From the NCBI RefSeq assembly GCF_001517585.1, contig NZ_FBYC01000004.1, forward strand, positions 1,054,001-1,118,000: a stretch of 64,000 nt of DNA, written 5' to 3'. The position numbers were made by a program, and so were the translations under genes. This document shows positions 26,225 to 36,456 of this stretch, in pieces. The notes beneath the pieces are model-generated. The model worked only from the letters and a program-made list of their open reading frames with translations. It searched no databases and was not told the origin of the DNA. The DNA is from Roseibaca calidilacus. Lineage in GTDB: Bacteria; Pseudomonadota; Alphaproteobacteria; Rhodobacterales; Rhodobacteraceae. Within the stretch, counting starts at the first letter, position 1. Each line of letters starts with the position of its first letter.

Positions 26225-26418
26225 TAGCGACTATCCTAATTGATAGGTTTCGTAATTAGTCTCCATACTACCACTTATCGCTATGGTTGTCTTGTTACCA
26301 GTCCCGGCCATCCGCTGTCCGCCCCAAAACCCCCTTGCCCAACCCCGCCCCCCGCGCCATGTTTCCCGCACCACATGACGGAGGCCATAATGCTCACCCC
26401 CACCCCACAGGCGCGCGC

Positions 26419-26865
26419 ATGATCCCCCGCGCGGCGCTCACACTCGGCCTTGCCGGGCTGCTCCCATTCGCCTACGGGCTGGCCACGATCCTGTCGCCCG
26501 CGCTGGCAGAGGCGACGATCCGCACCATCGGCCCCCGTTTCGCGGGCCAGTATGTGCTGGTCGCCTATGGCACCGTCATCCTGTGCTTCATGTCGGGCGT
26601 GCTCTGGGGTTTTGCCGCCAAGGGGGCCGAACAGAACTGGACCGGTTACGCCCTGTCGGTCGCCCCCGCGCTTTGGGCGTTTTTCTTCGTCGGCGGGGGC
26701 GCGACCCAAGCCCTCGCCGCGCTTCTGACCGGCTTCGTGGTGCTTTTGGTGATCGACCAGCAATTTACCCTGTGGGGGCTGACCCCGCACTGGTGGATGA
26801 AATTGCGCCTTATGTTGACGGCGGGCGTCGTGCTCTGCCTTGCGGGCGGCATCTGGCTGGGGTAG
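26419..26865 (+). CDS. DUF3429-family membrane protein
   Basis: Protein of 148 residues with about five hydrophobic segments; segments such as FAGQYVLVAYGTVILCFMSG and WGFAAKG match DUF3429 proteins of unknown function in the inner membrane. ATG 26419 is used because the upstream part of the frame is proline-rich and not family-like. rnhA follows 30 bp downstream. Confidence 0.8.
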   Translation: MIPRAALTLGLAGLLPFAYGLATILSPALAEATIRTIGPRFAGQYVLVAYGTVILCFMSGVLWGFAAKGAEQNWTGYALSVAPALWAFFFVGGGATQALAALLTGFVVLLVIDQQFTLWGLTPHWWMKLRLMLTAGVVLCLAGGIWLG

Positions 26866-26895
26866 CCCTGCGCGCACCAGCCAACAGGAGCCGCC

Positions 26896-27363
26896 ATGAC
26901 CCAGACCCGCCTTGTCGCCTATACCGATGGCGCGTGCAGCGGCAATCCCGGCCCCGGCGGCTGGGGCGTGCTGATGCGCGCCGAACGCGATGGAGCGGTG
27001 CTGAAAGAACGCGAATTGCAGGGCGGCGAGGCGCAGACCACCAATAACCGGATGGAACTGATGGCCGCGATCACCGCGCTGGAAACGCTGGAACGCCCGT
27101 CAGAGGTGACCATCGTCACCGACAGCGCCTATGTGAAGAACGGCGTCACGCAATGGATTCATGGCTGGAAGCGCAATGGCTGGCGCACCGCCGACCGCAA
27201 GCCAGTGAAGAATGTGGAACTTTGGCAGCGGTTGGATGCGGCGCAAGCGCGCCATCGCGTGACATGGGAATGGGTCAAGGGCCATGCGGGCCACCCGGAA
27301 AATGAACGCGCCGATGAACTGGCCCGCGCTGGCATGGCACCGTTCAAGCCGGGCAAGCCATGA
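26896..27363 (+). CDS. rnhA: Ribonuclease HI
   Basis: Degrades RNA in RNA-DNA hybrids during replication and repair. The 155-residue protein has the four acidic residues of the active site: Asp in [16 protein letters not shown], Glu in NRMELMAA, Asp in TDSAYVKNG, and the ENERADELA segment with the terminal Asp; the basic handle [16 protein letters not shown] is present. The stop overlaps the next start by ATGA. Confidence 0.96.
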   Translation: MTQTRLVAYTDGACSGNPGPGGWGVLMRAERDGAVLKERELQGGEAQTTNNRMELMAAITALETLERPSEVTIVTDSAYVKNGVTQWIHGWKRNGWRTADRKPVKNVELWQRLDAAQARHRVTWEWVKGHAGHPENERADELARAGMAPFKPGKP

Positions 27364-27983
27364 CATTTCTGCAAGGTCTGGACTTGGCGGCGGTGTTCGT
27401 CTTTGGCCTGACCGGCGCATTGGCGGCCAGCCGCGCGCAGCTTGACATCGTCGGCTTCGTGTTCCTGGCCTGCCTGACCGCGGTGGGCGGTGGCACGTTG
27501 CGCGACATGGTCATGGGGCGGGAAACTGTATTCTGGGTGGCGGAACCGTTGATGATCGTCTCGGCCACGGGGGCGGCTGTGCTGGTGTTCTTTACCGCTC
27601 ATTTGCTGGAATCACGGCTGCGCGCGCTGGAATGGCTGGATGCGCTGGCCTTGGCGGTGGCCGTGCCCGCAGGTGTTGGGCTGGCGCTAAGTATGAATGC
27701 CCCGTGGATCGTGGTGGCGATCATGGGGGTTGCCACCGGCACATTCGGCGGGCTGATGCGCGACGTGGTGTGCAACGAAGTGCCGCTGGTGCTGAAAAAG
27801 GGAGAGATCTACGCCACGGCGGCGCTGGCAGGTGCGCTTATGGCACTGGCGGCAGACGCGCTTGGCATCGCGACCGGCTGGGCGCTGGTCGCCTGCGGCG
27901 GCACGACATTCGCCTTGCGCGCGGGTTCCATGCTGTTCGGCTGGAACCTGCCTGTGTATAAAAGCCGCCCCCCGCGCCGGTAG
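27360..27983 (+). CDS. TRIC-type cation channel family protein (UPF0126/YadS)
   Basis: Membrane protein of 207 residues with a duplicated three-helix unit. The glycine-rich signatures [20 protein letters not shown] and [21 protein letters not shown] are the two conserved repeats of this family of trimeric cation channels. ATG overlaps the rnhA stop. Confidence 0.9.
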   Translation: MTFLQGLDLAAVFVFGLTGALAASRAQLDIVGFVFLACLTAVGGGTLRDMVMGRETVFWVAEPLMIVSATGAAVLVFFTAHLLESRLRALEWLDALALAVAVPAGVGLALSMNAPWIVVAIMGVATGTFGGLMRDVVCNEVPLVLKKGEIYATAALAGALMALAADALGIATGWALVACGGTTFALRAGSMLFGWNLPVYKSRPPRR

Positions 27984-28018
27984 GCCATGCCGGTTGACGG
28001 CGCCAGCCCCCGGTGCGG

Positions 28019-28375
28019 CTAGACCGCCGCCAAAAGCGCCACGGCAACCCGGCGTTGTTCCGACAACAGCACGTTATAGGTGCGGCAGGCGGCGGGGCTG
28101 TCCATCACCTCTGCGGGAACGCCCGCGGCGTCCAGTTCGGCGCGCAGGGCTTTGGGCAGATGCGCGATCTGCGGGCCAGTGCCGACCAGCAGCACATCGA
28201 CACGGCCAGCCAGCGCCAGCAGGGTTGCCACATCCTCATAGCCGCCCCAAGGGTGCACCTCTCCGCCATAGATCAGCACGGGCGCTAGATGGGTCTGGCC
28301 GTTCAAACGGTAAAAATCAGGCCCGTAACCCTCGATCGGGCGCGCATTGCCGAACTCGATCTCGGAGAGTTGCAT
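28019..28375 (-). CDS. Mth938-like domain-containing protein
   Basis: Protein of 118 residues related to Mth938 and human NDUFAF3. Typical segments are IEGYGPDFYRLNG, VLIYGGEVHPW, VDVLLVGTGPQIAHLP and SPAACRTYNVLLSEQRRVAVALL. In alphaproteobacteria it usually follows secF, as here (secF ends one base upstream of its ATG). A link to complex I assembly is known for the eukaryotic relative; the bacterial role is unclear. Confidence 0.87.
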   Translation of the reverse strand: MQLSEIEFGNARPIEGYGPDFYRLNGQTHLAPVLIYGGEVHPWGGYEDVATLLALAGRVDVLLVGTGPQIAHLPKALRAELDAAGVPAEVMDSPAACRTYNVLLSEQRRVAVALLAAV

Positions 28376-28376
28376 G

Positions 28377-29348
28377 TCAGCCCTCTTTCACCCCGAATTG
28401 CGTGCCTGCCGTGTCGCCCGATACTTTCGACCAATCGCGCTTCACGCCAAAGCGATACAGCACCACCGAGGCCACGAAGACCGACGAATAAGTGCCGACG
28501 ATCACGCCCCAGATCATCGCGAAGACGAAACCGCGGATCACGTCGCCGCCCAGCACGAACAGGGCAATCAAGGCGATCAGCGTGGTCAAAGAGGTCATGA
28601 TGGTGCGCGAAAGTGTTTCATTGATGGACAGGTCCAACACCTCGCGCAGCGGACGTTTCTTGAATTTTATCAGGTTTTCGCGCACGCGGTCGAAGACCAC
28701 CACGGTGTCGTTCAGCGAATAACCCACGATGGTCAGCAGCGCCGCGATGATCGACAGGTCGAACCCGATTTGCAGCACCGCGAACAGACCGATTGTCAGC
28801 ACCACGTCATGCACCAATGCAGCCACGGCCCCCACGGAGAACTGCCATTCAAAGCGCAGCCAGACATAGAACAACACCGCCCCAAGTGCCAGCAGAACGG
28901 AAATGACCGCCGATTGCACCAATTCGCCCGACACCTTTGGCCCGACAGAGTCGACAGAGGCGAAGGTCAGCGTTGGGTCCACCTGTTGCAGCGCCGTGCG
29001 GATTTCGGCAAGCTGTTCCGGTGTCTTCGATTCCTGCCCTTCCTGCGCCTGAATGCGGACCATGGCCACGTTCTGCTCTGGCCCGAAGGACGGGTCGAAC
29101 ACTTCGGTGATCGCCACATCGCCAAAGCCCAGCGGGTCCACCGCGCCGCGATACGCTGCAATATCGACCGGCTGCACGGCTTCGGTGCGGATGGTGGTGC
29201 CGCCCTTGAAGTCGATCCCGAAATTCAACCCCATGACAAGGAACGCTACGATGGACAGCACCATTGCCAGCACCGACGCACCGAAAGTGTAGCGCCAATA
29301 CCGGAAGAACGCGTAATTCGTTTCGGCAGGGACAAGTTTCAAACGCAT
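28377..29348 (-). CDS. secF: Protein translocase subunit SecF
   Basis: Inner-membrane RND-type subunit that with SecD uses proton motive force to complete protein export. The 323-residue protein has one helix near the N-terminus, a periplasmic domain, and five C-terminal helices with SIVGYSLNDTVVVFDRVREN and LSRTIMTSLTTLIALIALF. It lies 11 bp downstream of secD. Confidence 0.96.
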   Translation of the reverse strand: MRLKLVPAETNYAFFRYWRYTFGASVLAMVLSIVAFLVMGLNFGIDFKGGTTIRTEAVQPVDIAAYRGAVDPLGFGDVAITEVFDPSFGPEQNVAMVRIQAQEGQESKTPEQLAEIRTALQQVDPTLTFASVDSVGPKVSGELVQSAVISVLLALGAVLFYVWLRFEWQFSVGAVAALVHDVVLTIGLFAVLQIGFDLSIIAALLTIVGYSLNDTVVVFDRVRENLIKFKKRPLREVLDLSINETLSRTIMTSLTTLIALIALFVLGGDVIRGFVFAMIWGVIVGTYSSVFVASVVLYRFGVKRDWSKVSGDTAGTQFGVKEG

Positions 29349-29359
29349 GGGGGCGGTCC

Positions 29360-31021
29360 TTATATCGCAAGTGTCTTGGGACGACGGCGCTCATAATACA
29401 TGACCACCATGACACGGGTGACCAAAAGCGCGGTAAAGACAGAGGTCATGATCCCCAGCCCCAGCGTAACCGCAAACCCCCGCACCGGGCCAGAGCCCAT
29501 GACGAACAGGATGACAGCGGTCAGGAAAGTGGTGATATTGGCGTCCAGAATGGCCGACAGCGCCTTTTCATAGCCAAGCGCAATGGCGCGCGCGGGGCCT
29601 TTGGCGGTTCGCAACTCTTCCCGAATACGCTCGAACACAAGCACATTGGCGTCAACGGCCATCCCGATGGTCAGCACGATCCCGGCAATCCCCGGCAGTG
29701 TCAGCGTGGCCCCGACAAGCGACAACAGCGCAAAGATCATTGCCACGTTCAACAGCAGCGCGATATTGGCAAACACGCCGAATACGCCGTAGCTGGCGAT
29801 CATGAACACCAGCACGGCGCCCATGGCGACCATGGCGGCAATGCGGCCCGCATCAATGCTGTCCTGCCCCAGTTCCGGGCCAACGGTGCGTTCTTCCAGA
29901 AATTCCATTTCGGCCGGCAGCGCGCCAGAGCGCAACAGCACCGCAAGCTGGGTGGTTTCCTCGACCGTGAAACGCCCGGTGATTATGCCCGACCCGCCCG
30001 GAATATGGCTTTGGATGGTAGGGGCCGACACGACCTCTCCATCCAGCACAATGGCGAAGGGGCTGCCGATATTTTCCGCCGTATACAGGCCAAAGGCCCG
30101 CCCGCCCTGCGCATTGAAGCGGAAATTCACCGCCGGGCGATTGTTCTGGTCCATGGCGGCGCTGGCATCGACCAACTGGTCGCCGGTCACGACGGGGGTT
30201 TGTTCCACCTCGTAATAGGTGCCGGTGTCTTCCATCGCCGGATAAAGCGCGTTGCGCGGGTCCGGCACCTGGTCGGGATCCGACGTGACATCCACAACCG
30301 GGTGAAAGGTCAACCGCGCGGTGGTCCCGATCAGCGCTTTCAACTCCTCGGCAGAGCCGATGCCGGGCACCTGGATCAGGATGCGGTCCTCGCCCTGCCG
30401 CTGGATGGTGGGTTCGCGCGTGCCCGCTTCGTCCACACGGCGGCGAATAATTTCAAGCGAGGTGCGCATGGTGCGCTCATCGGTCGCCTGCCGCTCTGCC
30501 GCCGACAGGGCGACGACGATCTCTTCGCCTTCGGTTCGCACGTCTAGGTCATCGCCGCCGCCAAGCCCGGTCACGCTTTGTGTGGGTTGCGCCAAGTCGC
30601 GCACAAGTGCTGCGGCTTCGGTAATCGCTTCGGGCCTGCCGATGCGGACGCGCAATTCGCCCGCGTCATCCGAAGGCATACGCCGCACCGCGCCCACCGT
30701 ATCGCGCGCCTCGCGCAGTTGGTCGCGCACCGTGGGCCAAAGCGCGTCGACCCGGTCGGCATAGACATCGGACACCTGCACTTCTGCCAGCAGATGCGCG
30801 CCGCCGCGCAGGTCTAGCCCCAGATTGAGCAGAAACGACGGCAGAAAGCCCGGCCATGCGGCAAGGTCATCTTCTGAAACCTCTTCGCCCCGCTCTTGCG
30901 CGCTTACAGCGTCATTATACCGTTCAACCTGATTGTAGAACAGATTGGGCGTGGCGATCAGCAGCGCCAGCGCGCAGGTGCCCCAGATGAGGATGCGTTT
31001 CCACATCGGAATATGCAGCAT
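29360..31021 (-). CDS. secD: Protein translocase subunit SecD
   Basis: SecDF export factor subunit of 553 residues. One N-terminal helix, the large periplasmic P1 domain (LNLGLDLRGGAHLLAEV), and the C-terminal membrane part with ADANVLVFERIREEL and AILDANITTFLTAVILF are all visible. It sits 72 bp downstream of yajC in the conserved yajC-secD-secF order. Confidence 0.96.
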   Translation of the reverse strand: MLHIPMWKRILIWGTCALALLIATPNLFYNQVERYNDAVSAQERGEEVSEDDLAAWPGFLPSFLLNLGLDLRGGAHLLAEVQVSDVYADRVDALWPTVRDQLREARDTVGAVRRMPSDDAGELRVRIGRPEAITEAAALVRDLAQPTQSVTGLGGGDDLDVRTEGEEIVVALSAAERQATDERTMRTSLEIIRRRVDEAGTREPTIQRQGEDRILIQVPGIGSAEELKALIGTTARLTFHPVVDVTSDPDQVPDPRNALYPAMEDTGTYYEVEQTPVVTGDQLVDASAAMDQNNRPAVNFRFNAQGGRAFGLYTAENIGSPFAIVLDGEVVSAPTIQSHIPGGSGIITGRFTVEETTQLAVLLRSGALPAEMEFLEERTVGPELGQDSIDAGRIAAMVAMGAVLVFMIASYGVFGVFANIALLLNVAMIFALLSLVGATLTLPGIAGIVLTIGMAVDANVLVFERIREELRTAKGPARAIALGYEKALSAILDANITTFLTAVILFVMGSGPVRGFAVTLGLGIMTSVFTALLVTRVMVVMYYERRRPKTLAI

Positions 31022-31093
31022 ATGTCAGGTTTCCTGTCAGGCTTTTGCAAGTATCAAGGCACGCACGCGGCGTGGCGCAAGAGGCGGCGGCAA

Positions 31094-31417
31094 TTATTCC
31101 TTTGCCGCCGGTTCGGTTTTCGACAAAACCGTCGCGATGGTCTGCTTCAGCACGCGCACGCGCACACCTTCCGCGATCTCGACCTCGACCTCGCCATCTT
31201 CCTTGACCTTCGAAATCTTGCCCACGATGCCGCCTTGCGTAACCACTTGGTCACCACGGCGCAGCGCTTCGACCATGGCGGCGTGTTCCTTGACCTTCTT
31301 TTGCTGCGGACGGATCAGCAAAAAATACATGATGACGAAGATCAGAATGAACGGGACGATCGAAATCAGGCCCCCGGCGGCACCGGCATCTTGTGCATAG
31401 GCGGGTGTAACGAACAT
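31094..31417 (-). CDS. yajC: Preprotein translocase accessory subunit YajC
   Basis: Small membrane protein (107 residues) of the SecDF-YajC complex. One strong helix (ISIVPFILIFVIMYFLLI) is followed by RPQQKKVKEH and the strand-rich GDQVVTQGGIVGKI. ATG 31417 is preceded by AGGAG and gives the usual N-terminus; the longer frame upstream is not conserved. Confidence 0.95.
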   Translation of the reverse strand: MFVTPAYAQDAGAAGGLISIVPFILIFVIMYFLLIRPQQKKVKEHAAMVEALRRGDQVVTQGGIVGKISKVKEDGEVEVEIAEGVRVRVLKQTIATVLSKTEPAAKE

Positions 31418-31537
31418 GAAAGCTCCTGTCTGGTTGCGGCCCGACGCGCGGGCATGAAAGCAAGGCCCCAAACGGGGCCGGAATTCGCGGGCACCCTAAT
31501 GTCCGCCACCGACCTTGGCAAGGCGCAGCGCGCGGTG

Positions 31538-32305
31538 CTACCAGCGCTGTGATACCCCCCGCAGCAGCAGCGTGCCCCGGCGGCGAAACTCGGATGTGCC
31601 AAGCGCGCCCTGTTCTATGCGGGCAGGCTCGCGGGCAGCTTGTTTCAGGACCGGCCCGGCCTGAAACGCCGCCAAAAGCGCGGGCAGCGCCGCTTTGGGC
31701 ACTGTGGCGCGGGCGCGGCGTGCCTGTGCCAGCGCCGCCAGCCCCGCTTGCGCCATTTCCGCGCCATCGCCGCCCCTTGGGACGGGCACGCGCCCAGCAG
31801 CCTGCAAGGCAGGCACGGCTTGCAGCCATTGTGCGGCACCGCTGGCGCGCCCCATGGCACGGACGGCCGCTTCGGCACGGTCCGGCGCGCCGAGCAGCCG
31901 CGCGGCCAACCACATCAGGTTGCCCGCGCTTTGGTCAATATGGTCCAGCCATGCGGAAATATCGGCAAAGGCCGCGCGTTCGATATGCCAATGGCGCGCG
32001 GCGATCATCTGCTGGCCAAGCTCCAAGGGCAGCGCATGCTCGACCCAGATACGGGCCAAAGGCTCTGCCACCTCATGCGCGCGCGGCGGCTTGCCTGCGG
32101 CAATGTCGTCCAGCACATCGGCCCAGAATTGCAGCCGCATCTGCGCAATCAGGGGTTCGTGGGTCAGGTAGGGCGCGCGGGCAATTTCCAGATTGAACGC
32201 ATAGAGCACCCAGAGCTTCGCGCGCGCCTGTGGCGGCGCGGCAAGGCTGGCGGCGTGGCGGTCGGGGTCAGATGCCGCGACCTTGGCTTCCAGCCCTTCG
32301 CTCAT
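31538..32305 (-). CDS. Squalene/phytoene synthase family protein (NDUFAF6-like)
   Basis: Protein of 255 residues related to trans-isoprenyl diphosphate synthases. It keeps DPDRHAASLAAPPQARAKLW, an Asp-rich FWADVLDDIAAG and HIDQSAGNLMWLAARLLG, but it is shorter than true phytoene synthases and most like the NDUFAF6 group, whose members need not be enzymes. It overlaps the upstream methyltransferase by ATGA. Catalytic function is uncertain. Confidence 0.8.
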   Translation of the reverse strand: MSEGLEAKVAASDPDRHAASLAAPPQARAKLWVLYAFNLEIARAPYLTHEPLIAQMRLQFWADVLDDIAAGKPPRAHEVAEPLARIWVEHALPLELGQQMIAARHWHIERAAFADISAWLDHIDQSAGNLMWLAARLLGAPDRAEAAVRAMGRASGAAQWLQAVPALQAAGRVPVPRGGDGAEMAQAGLAALAQARRARATVPKAALPALLAAFQAGPVLKQAAREPARIEQGALGTSEFRRRGTLLLRGVSQRW

Positions 32306-33030
32306 TCCGGCGCGACCACCATCAGCGCATAGGCAATCTCTGACGGGGCGGCGCGCCAGCGGGCAATTTCCGCTTCGGCGGTGTCAAGGGCGGCGGCAAG
32401 CTCTGGGCTGGCACCGGGGCGCAGGCTGGCAATCCGGCGTTCCATCGGCAGGTAGTAGTTTTCCCATGCCGCGCCAATTTGCAGGTTTTCGCCCAACACC
32501 CGGTATCCCGCTTGCGCCACGCGGTCGCGAATCCCCGCCATATCGGTGATCTGCGGGTATTCCACCGACCAGAAATCGCGCGCCGCCTGCGAGGGGCGCG
32601 GCAACAGGCATGGTTCCGAGAACGCCACTCGCCCCCCCTCTGCCAAGGCAGGCCGCCACGCGCGCAAGGCCTGCGCAATACCGATGAAATAGATTGCGCC
32701 CGCGCACCAGATCAGATCATACGGCCCGTCCAGCTTGGCCATATCGCCTTGGCGCACCTGCACGCGGTCGCCAAAGGGCGCAACCCGCTTTTGCGCGGCA
32801 CCGACAAATTGCGCAATCTTGTCCACGGCGTCGATCCGCGCTTGCGGGCGGTCCTTGGCCAGGGTCAGCGTATCGGCCCCCGACCCGCAGCCCGCATCGC
32901 AAATGCGCGCATCGGCAGGCGTGCCCGCGACCGACAAGGCCCAGCCCAGATCGGCAGACGCCCCCGGCCCTTCGCGCGCCAGATCGGCATAAAGCGTCAG
33001 GAAGGCTTCGTCTTGGGTCAGGTCGGACAT
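32302..33030 (-). CDS. Class I SAM-dependent methyltransferase
   Basis: Protein of 242 residues with the SAM-binding motif ICDAGCGSGADTLTLA, the acidic end of the second strand (IDAVDKI) and post-I LIWCAGAIYFIG. The substrate is unknown. It overlaps cimA by 13 bp and the squalene synthase-like gene by 4 bp, suggesting one operon. Confidence 0.85.
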   Translation of the reverse strand: MSDLTQDEAFLTLYADLAREGPGASADLGWALSVAGTPADARICDAGCGSGADTLTLAKDRPQARIDAVDKIAQFVGAAQKRVAPFGDRVQVRQGDMAKLDGPYDLIWCAGAIYFIGIAQALRAWRPALAEGGRVAFSEPCLLPRPSQAARDFWSVEYPQITDMAGIRDRVAQAGYRVLGENLQIGAAWENYYLPMERRIASLRPGASPELAAALDTAEAEIARWRAAPSEIAYALMVVAPE

Positions 33031-34646
33031 GGGCGCACTCCATCGCGCAAAAGTTTCCAGGTAACGGCGTCCAGCAAGGCTTCGAAACTGGCATCGACAA
33101 TATTGGGCGACACGCCCACGGTGGACCAGCGCCGCCCCTGCCCGTCTTCGGAATCGATAATCACGCGGGTCACGGCCTCTGTGCCGCCTTGGGTGATGCG
33201 GACCTTGAAATCCACAAGTTTCATATCGTCAATCGTGGCCTGATAGGGGCCAAGGTCCTTTGCCAAGGCTTTCGCCAACGCATTGACCGGGCCACGGTCA
33301 TGCCCTTCGGTATCCATCGATTCCGATACGGACAGTTTCTTCTCATCCCCGATTTTCAGCACCACGACGGCTTCGGACAAGGACACCATCTGGTCATACT
33401 TGTTCTTGCGCCGCTCCACCGTCACGCGGTAGCGCTTGACCTCGAAAAAGCGCGGCACCTGCCCCAAGGCGCGCCGCGCCAGCAATTCGAAACTGGCCTG
33501 CGCGCTGTCATAGGCATAGCCCGCATCCTCACGCGTCTTGATATCGGTCAGAATGCCGGGCAAGCGCGGATCGTCGCGCGCAACCGCAACCTCCATATCG
33601 GCCAACACCATGCGCAGGTTCGACTGCCCCGCTTGGTTCGACATGGGCACAATGCGGGCATTGCCGACCTGTGCAGGGTCGATATGTTCATAGGTGGCGG
33701 GGTCTTTGGCAATGGCGCTGGCATGCAGTCCGGCCTTGTGCGCAAAGGCCGACGCGCCGACATAGGGCAGGCTGCGCAGCGGCACACGGTTCAAGATATC
33801 GTCCAGCTTGCGCGATATACGCAGCAGGGTCTTAAGTGCCTCTGGCGTGACCCCGGTTTCAAACCGTTCGGCATAGGCGGGCTTCAGCACCAGCGTGGGG
33901 ATAAGCGTGGTCAGCGAGGCGTTGCCGCAGCGCTCGCCCAAGCCATTCAGCGTGCCCTGTATTTGGCGCGCGCCTGCCTCGACAGCGGCCAAGGTGCAGG
34001 CCACGGCTTGGCCCGTGTCGTCATGGCAATGAATGCCCAGACGGTCGCCGGGGATGCCGCTGGCGATGACGGCTTGGGTGATGGTGTGGATTTCACTGGG
34101 CAGCGTGCCGCCATTCGTGTCGCACAGCACGATCCAGCGCGCGCCCGCGTCATGGGCGGCGTGGATGGCTTGCAGGGCGTAATCGGGGTTGGCCTTGTAG
34201 CCGTCGAAGAAATGTTCCGCGTCGAAATGGGTTTCGCGGTTTTGGGCTGTGCAATGGATGACAGAGGCGCGGATATTGTCCGTATTCTCGTCCAGGGTGA
34301 TGCCAAGCGCATGGGTGACGTGGTAGTCATGCGTTTTACCCACAAGGCAGACAGAGGGCGTGCCTGCATTCAGCACGGCGGCCAGCACATCGTCATTCTC
34401 CGCCGACCGCCCCGCGCGCTTGGTCATGCCGAAGGCGGTCAGGGTGGCTTTTGTCGCGGGCGGGCTGGCGAAGAACTCGGAATCGGTGGGGTTGGCACCG
34501 GGCCAGCCGCCTTCGATATAGTCGATGCCAAGCTGGTCGAGCATGGCGGCAATCTGGTGCTTTTCAGCGGTGGAAAACTGCACGCCCTGCGTCTGCTGCC
34601 CGTCGCGCAAGGTGGTGTCGTAGAGATAGAGGCGCTCGCGGGTCAT
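33018..34646 (-). CDS. cimA: Citramalate synthase
   Basis: Condenses pyruvate with acetyl-CoA to citramalate, an entry to isoleucine through 2-ketobutyrate without threonine. The 542-residue protein has a TIM barrel with LYDTTLRDGQQTQGVQFS, YIEGGWPGANPTD, the metal-binding GIHCHDDTGQAVA and NGLGERCGNASL, and a C-terminal LeuA-type regulatory domain (VDFKVRITQGGTEAVTRV). Alpha-isopropylmalate synthase is a related alternative, but the family N-terminus fits CimA. Confidence 0.93.
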   Translation of the reverse strand: MTRERLYLYDTTLRDGQQTQGVQFSTAEKHQIAAMLDQLGIDYIEGGWPGANPTDSEFFASPPATKATLTAFGMTKRAGRSAENDDVLAAVLNAGTPSVCLVGKTHDYHVTHALGITLDENTDNIRASVIHCTAQNRETHFDAEHFFDGYKANPDYALQAIHAAHDAGARWIVLCDTNGGTLPSEIHTITQAVIASGIPGDRLGIHCHDDTGQAVACTLAAVEAGARQIQGTLNGLGERCGNASLTTLIPTLVLKPAYAERFETGVTPEALKTLLRISRKLDDILNRVPLRSLPYVGASAFAHKAGLHASAIAKDPATYEHIDPAQVGNARIVPMSNQAGQSNLRMVLADMEVAVARDDPRLPGILTDIKTREDAGYAYDSAQASFELLARRALGQVPRFFEVKRYRVTVERRKNKYDQMVSLSEAVVVLKIGDEKKLSVSESMDTEGHDRGPVNALAKALAKDLGPYQATIDDMKLVDFKVRITQGGTEAVTRVIIDSEDGQGRRWSTVGVSPNIVDASFEALLDAVTWKLLRDGVRPCPT

Positions 34647-34706
34647 GGACAGCCCTGCAATTCGAGCACGTCGCCAACCTCAAGCCGCGGGTCACCTGCG
34701 ACCCGC

Positions 34707-34742
34707 TTCGCCCCCGACCCGCCCCCCCAGGGCGGGGGCGAA
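34707..34742 (-). terminator. GC-rich stem-loop downstream of cysS
   Basis: TTCGCCCCCG (34707-34716) and CGGGGGCGAA (34733-34742) form a perfect 10-bp stem in the gap between the cysS stop and cimA. No T-run follows, so it may act as an mRNA-stabilising or attenuating hairpin rather than a classical terminator. Confidence 0.4.
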
Positions 34743-34788
34743 ATCGCCCCCACCCTCGGGCCGGGGGCTACGCTAATGTTGGCGCGGA

Positions 34789-36222
34789 TCATTCGAGGCC
34801 CTCCAGTTTGGATGGGTCGAAATCAGGACCGGGCAGAAGGTCGACGCCAGTTTTTGACATGCGGACTTCTAAACCTGCTTTCTGGAATTGTTTCTTCAGC
34901 AGATCGAGCGCTTCGAAATTTTTCGTGCGAACAGCTTCTGACCTCACATTGGACAGCCGATCTGCCAAGTCGAACAGTAATTTATCCGACGCAAACATAG
35001 GCCTTGGTGTCGTTGAAAAATCAGCATTCAAAAGCCCCAATAAAGCCAAGTCGTTGGCAAGTTGAGCGGCGTCGCCCGATTTACGAGCCTCCGCATGGAC
35101 TTGGTGCAATGCCGCAAGCGCTGCGTGAGTATTCAGATCGTCTGCAAGAGCCGCAACTATGCTGGAACTTACTTTCGTTGGGTCAGCACGCGTTGCGTCA
35201 GCAAAGTTGCTCACCGTTCTCCACATCTCGGACAGCTTAAGGTCTGCGGCGTCGGCCTTCTCCTCTGTCCAATCCATCGGCTTGCGGTAATGCGTGGACA
35301 GCATCACAAACCGGATCACCTCGCCCGGCCAGCCTTGGTCCAGCAAATCCCGCACGGTAAAGAAATTGCCCAGGCTCTTGGACATCTTCTTGCCCTCGAC
35401 CTGCACCATCTCATTATGCAGCCAAAAATTCGCAAAGCCCGCATCCGGGTGGGCGCAGCAGCTTTGCGCGATCTCGTTCTCGTGGTGCGGGAATTGCAGG
35501 TCAATCCCGCCGCCGTGAATGTCGAAAGACGCGCCCAGCAGTTCATCCGCCATGGCAGAGCATTCGATATGCCAACCCGGACGCCCCCGTCCCCAAGGGC
35601 TGTTCCAGCCCGGCTCATCGCTGGCCGAAGGCTTCCACAGCACGAAATCCATCGGGTCGCGTTTATAGGGGGCCACTTCCACCCGCGCGCCGGCGATCAT
35701 GTCATCGACCGAGCGGCCTGAAAGGCTGCCATAGTCGGGATAAGAGCGCACATCGAACAGCACATGCCCCTCGGCAGGATAGGCATGGCCCTTGGCGATC
35801 AGCCCTTCGATCATTGCCACCATTTGCACGATATACTCTGTCGCGCGCGGCGCGTGATCGGGCCGCAGCGCCCCCAGCGCATCCATATCGGCGTGATACC
35901 ATTCGATGGTTTCATCCGTCAGGCTGCGAATGATGGCGTTCAGCTCGCGGGTGTCGCCCGCCTCTTGCATGGCCCGCGCCCGCGCGTTGATCTTGTCATC
36001 CACATCGGTGAAGTTGCGCACATAGGTGACGTGATCTTCGCCATAGACATGGCGCAACAGCCGATACAGCACATCGAACACCACCACGGGCCGCGCATTG
36101 CCCAGATGCGCGCGGTCATAGACAGTGGGGCCACAGACATACATCCGCACGTTTTCGGGGTCGATGGGCGCAAACGCCTCTTTCCGGCGGGTGCGGGTGT
36201 TGTGCAGGGTGATCTGGGTCAT
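34789..36222 (-). CDS. cysS: Cysteinyl-tRNA synthetase
   Basis: Charges tRNA-Cys with cysteine. The 477-residue class I synthetase has the HIGH-type signature as [10 protein letters not shown], zinc ligands in [24 protein letters not shown] and HHENEIAQS, and KKMSKSLGN. The 3' part of the gene (about 34790-35270, encoding the DALR and C-terminal domains) is visibly less GC-rich and has different codon use from the 5' part, suggesting a recombinant allele. Length and frame are intact. Confidence 0.96.
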   Translation of the reverse strand: MTQITLHNTRTRRKEAFAPIDPENVRMYVCGPTVYDRAHLGNARPVVVFDVLYRLLRHVYGEDHVTYVRNFTDVDDKINARARAMQEAGDTRELNAIIRSLTDETIEWYHADMDALGALRPDHAPRATEYIVQMVAMIEGLIAKGHAYPAEGHVLFDVRSYPDYGSLSGRSVDDMIAGARVEVAPYKRDPMDFVLWKPSASDEPGWNSPWGRGRPGWHIECSAMADELLGASFDIHGGGIDLQFPHHENEIAQSCCAHPDAGFANFWLHNEMVQVEGKKMSKSLGNFFTVRDLLDQGWPGEVIRFVMLSTHYRKPMDWTEEKADAADLKLSEMWRTVSNFADATRADPTKVSSSIVAALADDLNTHAALAALHQVHAEARKSGDAAQLANDLALLGLLNADFSTTPRPMFASDKLLFDLADRLSNVRSEAVRTKNFEALDLLKKQFQKAGLEVRMSKTGVDLLPGPDFDPSKLEGLE

Positions 36223-36378
36223 CCGGTCCTCTCGGGCGTGGCGCCTTGGCAGGAGGGATCAGACACGTATTACCACCCGCCAAAGCCGTTAGCGGCACAT
36301 GCAGCAGCAAAGGGTGATGGTCAAGCAGGTCATGCGCGCGACCCTATCGCCACGCACCCGCCCTGCCAAGACGAAAAC

Positions 36379-36405
36379 GGCCCGCACCTGGGAGGAGTGC
36401 GGGCC
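36379..36405 (-). terminator. Intrinsic terminator after the DUF5368 gene
   Basis: GGCCCGCAC (36379-36387) and GTGCGGGCC (36397-36405) form a perfect 9-bp stem with a 9-base loop; on the minus strand it is followed by GTTTTCGT. It lies between the DUF5368 gene stop and the cysS start, so it should separate the two units. Confidence 0.65.
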
Positions 36406-36456
36406 AAAATCACGGGGAGGGCATTGCGGGGAGGCGCGCGCCGCCCGTGATAGTCC

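Noticed and set aside
28347-30547. Long plus-strand frames across secF and secD
   Set aside because: Antisense to secDF, His/Gln-rich translations typical of complementary-strand shadows.
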